This document shows, piece by piece, positions 58,941 through 64,000 of a DNA stretch of 64,000 nucleotides (the stretch's first letter is position 1; each line of letters begins with the position of its first letter). The stretch is from NCBI RefSeq assembly GCF_963677685.1, contig NZ_OY782186.1, forward strand, positions 1,364,001-1,428,000. The letters are read 5' to 3'. This DNA comes from an uncultured Bacteroides sp. (GTDB lineage: Bacteria; Bacteroidota; Bacteroidia; Bacteroidales; Bacteroidaceae). The position numbers were made by a program, and so were the translations under genes. The notes beneath the pieces are model-generated. The model was not told the origin of the DNA. It saw only the letters and a list, made by a program, of their open reading frames with translations, and searched no databases.

Positions 58941-60572
58941 ATGGTCGATTCTATAAATTACGTGAAGCATTCTCTGATCCTTCTTTTAGTTTGCTTCTTC
59001 TCTTTTTTTGTAAATAACAGTTTCATTCCTGCTGATTTGATGGAATCACGTAATCTTGCCACTGCGCAAGAGATGGTGATTGAGGGTAACTACCTTACTC
59101 CTACAATGAATGGCGAACTGCGACTGGAAAAACCTCCGCTTCCTACCTGGATTGCTGCCGGCATTAATCATATTGCACCCGATAACTTGTCCGCTCAGCG
59201 TTATGCTGCCGGAGCAGCCGCCACTCTGATGGTTTTCTTTCTCTATCTGCTAGTGGTAGAGTTTACCAGAAATCAGAAGTTAGCTTTGATCTCTGCTGTG
59301 GTACTTGCTACCTGCTATAATGTTATTATGATGGGGCGTACAGCCACATGGGATATTTACTGCTACTGCTTTATGCTTGGCGCTCTTTACTATTTAATAA
59401 AAGCCCTTGCTAGACGAGGCCCCCAGTGGGGATTGTTTTTTCTTTCAGGATTGTTCATGGGGCTCTCTTTCCTAAGTGGATTTGTCTCTTTCGTCGCTCT
59501 CATGCTGCCTTTCTTAATAGCTTACTTTATAATCTATCGTCTTTCGCTAAAAGATAAAATACCTCCCATCATCATGATGGTGATTATCTGTCTGGTTATC
59601 AGTTTGTGGTGGCCTGTATATATCTACTTTAATGATGTGGGAATGCATGTAGCCAACAAAGAATCTTCTTCGTGGCTTAATCATAATGTGCGTCCATGGT
59701 ATTATTATTGGAAATTTCCCGCAGAAGCAGGTATCTGGGCACTTTTCTGGGTTACTTCCCTTGTATGGCCTTACTGGAAGCTACGCTTGAGCGATCTGTC
59801 GGTGCGTCGCGTTTATCTATTCTCTTTGCTGTGGACTTTCCTCGCGCTCGTTCTCCTCTCGCTTATTCCTGAGAAGAAAACGCGCTATTTGTTGCCGTTG
59901 CTTATACCCGGAGCTTTGAATATCGGTACATTACTATTCTATTTCATCACTAACAGGCTAGTTCATGCTAAAGAAAAAATGGTATTTCGTATCAACGCCT
60001 TTGTTATATTGCTTATTTTGATCGCTATGCCTGCAGGACTCTATTATTTCTTCGTTCAGAAAGAGATTCTTTCTGTTTGGCTGTTCGTAGTGATTTCACT
60101 GATAGATATTGTTTTGGCAGTACTATTATATATGAGTACTTTCAGAGCGAAAGCTAATTTTGCCCTTTCATTTTCAGTGATTGTAGGTGTCATGGTATTG
60201 GTAGAAGCGCTTTGCTTCATTCCGGCGAGCGAGTTTTTTATTAATAATCAGAGACATAGTATTCGCGAAGTGCGTACTGTCTCTCAAGTGCAACATTTTC
60301 CTTTTTATTATATTCCGGATGAAGGTCTGCGCATAGAATTGGTTTATGAGAGCAACAAGATTATTCGTCCACTTGATGTTAATAATGACAGTTTGGTGCT
60401 CTCCAGTTTACCATTTGTTTTAGTCAGTGCATCAGAACCGGATTCTCTCTTCTCACATTTGAATGTTAATATTGAACATGTAGATATTTATGATAATAAC
60501 TGGCAGAAAAAAACAAGTAAGCGCTATAATAAAGCTTTAGTGCGTTATGTCAGTGTTATTAAACGTGAATAG
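58941..60572 (+). CDS. ArnT-like (GT-C) lipid glycosyltransferase
   Basis: A 543-residue inner-membrane protein with about 11-12 TM helices. ATG 58941 is chosen over the upstream in-frame ATG at 58845, which lies inside the epimerase gene. The first periplasmic loop has Glu-Ser-Arg-Asn-Leu-Ala-Thr-Ala-Gln-Glu-Met and later Leu-Glu-Lys-Pro-Pro-Leu-Pro-Thr-Trp (about 64-72), the ArnT/PMT-type acidic and KPPL motifs. A large periplasmic C-terminal domain follows. ArnT uses undecaprenyl-phosphate-linked sugar to modify lipid A; here a uronic acid is the likely donor. Last gene of the operon, 55 bases after the epimerase. Confidence 0.88.
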   Translation: MVDSINYVKHSLILLLVCFFSFFVNNSFIPADLMESRNLATAQEMVIEGNYLTPTMNGELRLEKPPLPTWIAAGINHIAPDNLSAQRYAAGAAATLMVFFLYLLVVEFTRNQKLALISAVVLATCYNVIMMGRTATWDIYCYCFMLGALYYLIKALARRGPQWGLFFLSGLFMGLSFLSGFVSFVALMLPFLIAYFIIYRLSLKDKIPPIIMMVIICLVISLWWPVYIYFNDVGMHVANKESSSWLNHNVRPWYYYWKFPAEAGIWALFWVTSLVWPYWKLRLSDLSVRRVYLFSLLWTFLALVLLSLIPEKKTRYLLPLLIPGALNIGTLLFYFITNRLVHAKEKMVFRINAFVILLILIAMPAGLYYFFVQKEILSVWLFVVISLIDIVLAVLLYMSTFRAKANFALSFSVIVGVMVLVEALCFIPASEFFINNQRHSIREVRTVSQVQHFPFYYIPDEGLRIELVYESNKIIRPLDVNNDSLVLSSLPFVLVSASEPDSLFSHLNVNIEHVDIYDNNWQKKTSKRYNKALVRYVSVIKRE

Positions 60573-60650
60573 GAGAAAAAAAAATCTATTTTTATCATGT
60601 CTTTAGTAAAATATTTTTTAGTAAAATATTTTTTGTTAAAAAAGTTATTG

Positions 60651-60850
60651 TATCTTTGTACTTGAAAAAGAAAAGTGATATCACTTCGCAGAATAATCAA
60701 TATTCTGCAGTGATATTTGTTTGTTTGTTTTGTTTGTATGGTAGCTCTGGTTCGTGAGAATCGGAGCTTCTTGTTATGTAGAGTAATCTAAAAAAAGACA
60801 TTAAAAAAACCGTTTTTTCAATAAATGAAAAAACGGTTCCTTTTAAATGG
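60651..60850 (+). ncRNA. Candidate small RNA
   Basis: An exact -7 box TATCTTTG (60651-60658) has a TTTG 15 bases upstream, but no open frame follows on this strand for 1.4 kb. The first structure is a stem of two perfect 8-bp helices with a 2-base bulge (60678-60685/60709-60716 and 60688-60695/60701-60708), followed by a T/G-rich run. A second AGCTC/GAGCT stem lies near 60733-60758, and a 13-bp terminator stem ends near 60838. The RNA could be about 70 or about 185 bases long. The rest of the 325-base gap 60573-60897 shows only AT-rich direct repeats. Confidence 0.5.
60808..60838. terminator. Bidirectional terminator after the RRM gene
   Basis: Perfect 13-bp stem AACCGTTTTTTCA (60808-60820) with TGAAAAAACGGTT (60826-60838), loop ATAAA. 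Followed by T-rich sequence on both strands (TTTTTTT on the minus strand). Confidence 0.9.
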
Positions 60851-60897
60851 GTAAGCCTTAATATTTTATATATGTATAGGCTGCTGCTTGCTGATAA

Positions 60898-61236
60898 TTA
60901 ATATCTGCCGCCACGACTACCACCACCATAGCCGCCACCGCCGCGATTTCCGCCGCCGTAACCGCCACCGCCACCAGAGCGACGTGGAGCTTCACTTCTT
61001 GGACGAGCTACAGAGACAGAAATAGCTTTTCCATCAACTTCAGCACCGTTTAATTCTTCAATAGCTTTATTGCCAGCAGCTTCGTCTGCCAATTCTACAA
61101 ATCCGTAGCCTTTTGAACGGCCAGTTTCTCTGTCTGTAATTACTTTAGCAGAAGAAATTTCTCCGTATTCTGCAAATAGTTCCCCTAGATCGGAATCGCT
61201 AATGTTATAGCTCAATCCTGCGATAAAAATGTTCAT
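60898..61236 (-). CDS. RRM-type RNA-binding protein with glycine-rich tail
   Basis: A 112-residue protein. ATG 61236 is chosen over an in-frame ATG 23 codons upstream because it starts directly with the RNP2 strand Met-Asn-Ile-Phe-Ile-Ala-Gly-Leu. RNP1 is Lys-Gly-Tyr-Gly-Phe-Val-Glu-Leu (about 41-48), with the aromatic RNA-stacking residues in place. After the single RRM (about 1-78) comes an Arg/Gly tail (Gly-Gly-Gly-Tyr repeats, ending Arg-Gly-Gly-Arg-Tyr), as in cyanobacterial Rbp and Bacteroides RbpA/RbpB proteins. These bind single-stranded RNA and can act post-transcriptionally; Bacteroides lacks Hfq in most species. A canonical promoter gives a leader of about 120 bases. Confidence 0.93.
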   Translation of the reverse strand: MNIFIAGLSYNISDSDLGELFAEYGEISSAKVITDRETGRSKGYGFVELADEAAGNKAIEELNGAEVDGKAISVSVARPRSEAPRRSGGGGGYGGGNRGGGGYGGGSRGGRY

Positions 61237-61363
61237 TGAAAAAAGTTTAAAAAATAAACAATAGTAAATAGTTCGCAATAGAAGTCTTATGTAAGGAGAT
61301 AACACTCTGCAATATTGATTGAAAAGGGGAAAATTACCTTATATTAGAATTTCTTATGCCTCA

Positions 61364-61393
61364 CAAAGATAGAAATAAGATTTTATAAACAAA
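61364..61393 (-). promoter_or_regulatory. Canonical promoter of the RRM gene with a long leader
   Basis: On the minus strand: TTTG (61393-61390), 18-base spacer, TATCTTTG (61371-61364). Both boxes are exact. The predicted transcript starts near 61357, leaving an AU-rich leader of about 120 bases before the ATG. Confidence 0.85.
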
Positions 61394-61521
61394 TAAATTA
61401 AGCTGTTTTTTACGAAAAAAATCGAAAAAAATCGAAGAAAATACTTTTCAACCTTATTTACTTTTCTTTTTTGTGTCATAGGCTATTTCTTTTTCCCCTT
61501 CTATCTGCTTCGTTTTTACTT

Positions 61522-61962
61522 CTATTTTTCGCTTTTTTGATGAATGTATTCTTTAAATTTCATGGAGAGTGTTGAGCATTTATTATAGTTTCTTTCCAAT
61601 TTAGAGTACGTTTCTTTAAAATGAATGTTTCGCATTTGCGTTACATCGTAGGGGCGAAAGGTGGTGTACTCTCTTTTTGTCCAATATAATGTTAGTATAC
61701 TATCTGCTAATTCATCCATCAGGGGACTTTTTAACTCATCCTTGTAGTAATAAATAATTTTTTCATAGCTTGTTAATTCGCAGTTGTGCCCTCGTTCTAT
61801 TCTCAATACCGTTTCTACACATATTCCAGACATTGCCGCTACCTCAGGTCTTGACAGTTTGAGGAAGTTGCGCGTCTGATATAAGATGTTGCTTATTACT
61901 TTGTTACATAGATTTTCATTTTCTGTCGGATCTGCCTGTGTTAGACTTTTGTAATCAATCAT
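61522..61962 (-). CDS. XRE-family helix-turn-helix regulator
   Basis: A 146-residue cytoplasmic protein. An HTH_3-type domain (about 20-78) has Leu-Ser-Arg-Pro-Glu-Val-Ala-Ala-Met-Ser-Gly-Ile as helix 2-turn and Val-Glu-Thr-Val-Leu-Arg-Ile-Glu-Arg-Gly as recognition helix region. The C-terminal part (about 80-146) is charged and helical, possibly for dimerisation. It is divergent from the SH3-fold gene, with two near-identical palindromes between them, one over each promoter, so it is probably an autoregulated repressor like those of phages and integrative elements. Confidence 0.82.
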   Translation of the reverse strand: MIDYKSLTQADPTENENLCNKVISNILYQTRNFLKLSRPEVAAMSGICVETVLRIERGHNCELTSYEKIIYYYKDELKSPLMDELADSILTLYWTKREYTTFRPYDVTQMRNIHFKETYSKLERNYNKCSTLSMKFKEYIHQKSEK

Positions 61963-62003
61963 GCTTGTTGACTTAAATTAAAAATAATCTCAAATGAGAG
62001 CTG

Positions 62004-62011
62004 CAAAAGTA
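62004..62011 (-). promoter_or_regulatory. -7 box of the XRE regulator promoter
   Basis: On the minus strand TACTTTTG, an exact TAnnTTTG. A GTTG that could serve as -33 lies 23 bases upstream, inside the palindrome at 62034-62049. Confidence 0.7.
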
Positions 62012-62033
62012 GTAGATTGTATTAATATATGCA

Positions 62034-62049
62034 GCAACAGTGCTGTTGC
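62034..62049. promoter_or_regulatory. Operator-like palindrome O1
   Basis: GCAACAGTGCTGTTGC: perfect 7-bp arms around TG. Overlaps the -33 position of the minus-strand XRE promoter. Shares the AACAG-n2-CTGTT core with O2, 39 bases away centre to centre. Confidence 0.75.
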
Positions 62050-62073
62050 TATTTTCAATAAAATGCAATTTCA

Positions 62074-62087
62074 TAACAGCGCTGTTA
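62074..62087. promoter_or_regulatory. Operator-like palindrome O2
   Basis: TAACAGCGCTGTTA: a perfect 14-bp palindrome. It lies about 24-37 bases upstream of the + strand -7 box (62111-62118), where the -33 element would be, so a bound repressor would block that promoter. Confidence 0.75.
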
Positions 62088-62110
62088 CTGCTACTCTAGC
62101 TCTCAAACTC

Positions 62111-62118
62111 TATTTTTG
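62111..62118 (+). promoter_or_regulatory. -7 box of the SH3-fold gene promoter
   Basis: TATTTTTG, an exact TAnnTTTG, 24 bases before the ATG. No TTTG -33 box; palindrome O2 occupies that position. Confidence 0.7.
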
Positions 62119-62142
62119 AGGCAACATATCGATAAAAAATAG

Positions 62143-62481
62143 ATGAAAATGATTGAAATCGCAAGAAAAAAGAAAGATGAGAAAATGCTTCTCAGAGTGG
62201 CTACTATCCGCAAACAGAGAGATGTGAAGTGTGGAGAAGCTGTTCGTATTGCTAAAGAAGTAGAATTGCTGATAACCTTGATGAGGCATGAGGTGGTAGG
62301 TTTTACATTTATGAAGCAGAATGGTGATCCGTGTCATGTTCGTGGCACGTTGAAAGATTATTGGAATGCTTTCAAGTATTACTATTTTGCTAAAGCAAAC
62401 AATCGTTTTGTGGTTTATTATGATCTGGATGCAAAGGCATGGCGTACTTTTCAGGCTGCCTTTTTGATGCGTATTGATTGA
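62143..62481 (+). CDS. SH3-beta-barrel-fold protein (DUF2693/WYL_2-like)
   Basis: A 112-residue protein. A Lys/Arg-rich helical start (about 1-55) is followed by a small beta-barrel: Gly-Phe-Thr-Phe-Met-Lys-Gln-Asn-Gly, His-Val-Arg-Gly-Thr-Leu and Val-Val-Tyr-Tyr-Asp-Leu-Asp-Ala-Lys-Ala-Trp-Arg-Thr-Phe (about 90-103). This pattern is seen in Sm/SH3-like proteins of phages and Bacteroides elements. It is divergent from the XRE regulator and likely repressed by it. The predicted fold suggests nucleic-acid binding; the function is not known. ATG 62149 is an alternative start. Confidence 0.68.
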   Translation: MKMIEIARKKKDEKMLLRVATIRKQRDVKCGEAVRIAKEVELLITLMRHEVVGFTFMKQNGDPCHVRGTLKDYWNAFKYYYFAKANNRFVVYYDLDAKAWRTFQAAFLMRID

Positions 62482-62550
62482 AGTGTGAAGGAGAGAGGAA
62501 TTTCCTTTCGCATTTGAAATTTGTGCAAGCCATTTACTCTGTAAGTCGCC

Positions 62551-62638
62551 CAAAGTTAACCCGTTGCTTTTGCAAAATGAACGGGTTAACTTTTTAAAAT
62601 GAACAGGTTGCTTTTACAAAATGAATAGGTTGCTTTTG
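62551..62638. repeat. Four-unit quasi-palindromic intergenic array, copy 3
   Basis: Four ~22-bp units of the family at 5409-5497 and 35718-35805. The first is in + orientation (centre CCCG), then three reversed (CGGG, CAGG, TAGG). Half-word pairs: A/B, C/A, C/B, C/B. It lies between the SH3-fold gene and the DUF4373 gene, ending 48 bases before the DUF4373 ATG. Confidence 0.85.
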
Positions 62639-62685
62639 GAGGAGGTATTGTTAAGGACAAAATATAAAATAAGCTTTATGTAATT

Positions 62686-63849
62686 ATGGCAAGACCAGGA
62701 AAGAAAGGGCTGGATTATTTTCCGCTCGACGTGGATTTTATGCAAGATCGTAAATTGCGTCGCATCACCCGTCAGCATGGTAGCATCGGACTGGCGGTGG
62801 TCGTTAATCTTTTTTGCAAAATTTACCGTGAAAACGGTTATTATCTCTTATGGGATGAAGATGTATGTTACGACATCAGTGAAGAGGTGAATCTTGAAAA
62901 AGCCGCTGATGTTCAGGAGGTGGTGGACGACTGTCTGGCGGTAGATCTCTTTGACGATAAACTTTATCGGTTGCATCACATACTCACTTCCGCTGCTGTG
63001 CAACGCCGTTTCAAGATGTGTTGTGCCCGCAGAACTTCGGCAAATATCGCCCCGAAATTCTCCCTCATTCAGTCTGAACGTACTACCAACAGTAAAAACG
63101 CTCAGGCAATTTTGCCTGAAAGTGTTCAGACATTTTTGCCTAAAGATGCTCAGACAATTACGCCTAAAGTGGGTCAGACATTTATGCCTGAAAGTAGTCA
63201 GGCGATTTTGCCTGAAAAGTCTCAGACATTTATGCCTGAAAGTGATCAGGCAATTTTGCCTAAAGATGCTCAGTCATTTATGCCTGAAGGTAGTCAGGCA
63301 ATTATGCCTAAAGTTGTTCAGACATTAATGCCTAAAGATGCTCAGACAATTTTGCCTGAAAGTAGTCAGGCAATTATGCCTGAAAGTGTTCAGTCATTAA
63401 TGCCTGAAAAGAATCAGAGATTAATGTCTACAGAAACGTCGTTTTTGTCAGCTGAAAAGCCCCAAAGTAAAGTAAAGGAAAACAGAGTAAACGAAAGTAA
63501 AGCAAAGCAAAAGCGAAAGAATGAAAACCACTCCCCAACCCCCTCCGTGATGGACAAAGATCGGAGTCCGATGAAGATGGATGAAATGAAGAATTATCTT
63601 TCTCCACCTGACTATGCCTTGGAAAAGCGGACGCACAACTATGAGGGACTGCTGGAGAGGCTCTATGCCATCGGGGTACATATTCCGGCAGAGATGAGTG
63701 CCATTTTGCGCCTTTCCCGTTACGGCGAGATAGGGCATCCCGTATGGGCTATAATCGTTAACGGGAAGTGGGCAGGTGAGAAGAAGTCTATCAGTGCGCC
63801 GGGGAAATATGTCATTAAAATACTAACAAACTTGCTAAAAGAGAAGTAA
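62686..63849 (+). CDS. DUF4373 (Lin1244-like) protein with octapeptide repeats
   Basis: A 387-residue cytoplasmic protein. The N-terminal domain (about 1-110: Gly-Leu-Asp-Tyr-Phe-Pro-Leu-Asp-Val-Asp, Gly-Ser-Ile-Gly-Leu-Ala-Val-Val) is the DUF4373/Lin1244-Lin1753 type found in phage and element proteins related to replication initiators. Residues 140-251 are 13 clear octapeptides of the form Gln-(Ala/Thr/Ser)-(Ile/Phe/Leu)-(Leu/Met/Thr)-Pro-(Glu/Lys)-x-x plus a decayed 14th. A charged Lys/Asn linker and a C-terminal helical domain (about 305-387, Gly-Lys-Tyr-Val-Ile-Lys-Ile-Leu) follow. DUF4248 follows 2 bases later. A replication or DNA-binding role is inferred from the domain and repeat array. 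Confidence 0.8.
   Translation: MARPGKKGLDYFPLDVDFMQDRKLRRITRQHGSIGLAVVVNLFCKIYRENGYYLLWDEDVCYDISEEVNLEKAADVQEVVDDCLAVDLFDDKLYRLHHILTSAAVQRRFKMCCARRTSANIAPKFSLIQSERTTNSKNAQAILPESVQTFLPKDAQTITPKVGQTFMPESSQAILPEKSQTFMPESDQAILPKDAQSFMPEGSQAIMPKVVQTLMPKDAQTILPESSQAIMPESVQSLMPEKNQRLMSTETSFLSAEKPQSKVKENRVNESKAKQKRKNENHSPTPSVMDKDRSPMKMDEMKNYLSPPDYALEKRTHNYEGLLERLYAIGVHIPAEMSAILRLSRYGEIGHPVWAIIVNGKWAGEKKSISAPGKYVIKILTNLLKEK
63103..63438 (+). repeat. In-gene array of fourteen 24-bp repeats (iteron-like)
   Basis: Thirteen consecutive 24-bp units and a degenerate fourteenth, starting with CAG every 24 bases. DNA consensus CAGRCAWTTWTGCCTRAA plus six variable bases. Several units hold an inverted repeat CAGGCA-ATTT-TGCCTG (perfect in unit 1, partial in others). 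TGCCT, or its one-base variant, is kept in units 1-13. Confidence 0.9.
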
Positions 63850-63851
63850 CT

Positions 63852-64000
63852 ATGGATATTGAAGAAGAATTGCCTCGCTATGGGGCTATGACGAAAGGCG
63901 AGCTAGCCGAACTGTATATGCCGCTGGCTAGTTCTGCGGGTGCGCGGCGAATGCTGAATTTATGGATTTCAAAAAACAGTGCCTTGAGTGCTGAGCTTGC
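63852..64000 (+). CDS. DUF4248 protein, 3'-truncated by the window edge
   Basis: It starts at ATG 63852, two bases after the DUF4373 stop codon, and runs off the window after 49 codons. The segment Met-Thr-Lys-Gly-Glu-Leu-Ala-Glu-Leu-Tyr-Met-Pro, then Ser-Ala-Gly-Ala-Arg-Arg-Met-Leu-Asn-Leu-Trp-Ile, fits the DUF4248 family. These are short helix-turn-helix-like proteins often next to DUF4373 and VirE-type helicase/primase genes in Bacteroides. Probably DNA-binding; function unknown. Confidence 0.65.
   Translation, partial: MDIEEELPRYGAMTKGELAELYMPLASSAGARRMLNLWISKNSALSAEL

Noticed and set aside
60605..60636. Direct repeat TAGTAAAATATTTTT twice, upstream of the small-RNA candidate
   Set aside because: Low-complexity AT sequence; too simple to call an element, though it may affect the promoter.
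63103..63438. CRISPR or simple microsatellite reading of the 24-bp array
   Set aside because: The repeats are in frame within a convincing coding sequence, contiguous, and diverge mostly at two codon positions of each octapeptide.
1..64000. tRNA, rRNA, insertion sequences, prophage structural genes
   Set aside because: No cloverleaf, rRNA segment, transposase or virion gene was recognised anywhere in the window by eye.

Overview
The window looks like chromosome of a Bacteroides-type gut bacterium (phylum Bacteroidota). The evidence is the gene content (SusE/SusF-type starch lipoproteins, NigD-like, DUF3836, DUF4373/DUF4248 and BACON families, Na+-pumping methylmalonyl-CoA decarboxylase, type B L31), the weak Shine-Dalgarno sites, and the Bacteroides -7 promoter box TAnnTTTG upstream of many genes. 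No rRNA, tRNA, CRISPR array or insertion sequence was recognised.

Layout. 1-5.2 kb: 3' end of a starch-utilisation operon (5'-truncated susE-like, susF-like, GH13 amylase lipoprotein) and a small secreted EF-hand-like protein. 5.7-9.3 kb: siderophore-type TonB receptor with its PepSY membrane reductase. 9.9-11.3 kb: NigD-like lipoprotein and ribosomal protein L31. 11.4-21.4 kb: a probable nucleic-acid-scavenging locus: BACON/DUF5689 lipoprotein, NUC1 endonuclease, EEP nuclease/phosphatase, TonB receptor, DUF5689 lipoprotein, and a second EEP gene read divergently. 21.7-24.9 kb: class II aldolase and a susA-type neopullulanase. 25-29.5 kb: TPR, VOC, AraC, GNAT and small membrane proteins. 29.7-34.3 kb: methylmalonyl-CoA epimerase and decarboxylase operon, the last part of the succinate-to-propionate route. 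34.5-39.4 kb: FemAB-like, nitroreductase, DUF2520, KdsC and Maf genes. 39.6-45.1 kb: DUF3836, large TPR, DUF418 and a solitary ABC substrate-binding lipoprotein. 45.7-50 kb: pgk, nth, an MFS exporter and pheS. 50.3-56.2 kb: TlpA-like, MATE, TPR and DUF6051 genes. 56.4-60.6 kb: a four-gene operon that looks like polyprenyl-phosphate-uronic-acid synthesis and transfer to a surface lipid. 60.9-64 kb: RRM RNA-binding protein, then a phage- or element-like module: XRE repressor with twin operators, SH3-fold protein, DUF4373 protein with an in-gene 24-bp repeat array, and DUF4248.

The most unusual signals are non-coding. Three intergenic arrays (5.4, 35.7 and 62.6 kb) each have exactly four ~22-bp quasi-palindromic units. 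Each unit is built from three interchangeable half-site words, and the two halves of a unit never carry the same word. Others are a 125-bp dispersed element with a compensatory base-pair change in its hairpin, a 65-68-bp tandem array at 45.3 kb, a 141-bp inverted-repeat-bounded element at 43.9 kb, and a candidate small RNA at 60.65 kb.

All calls come from reading the sequence and from family knowledge. No database search was possible.
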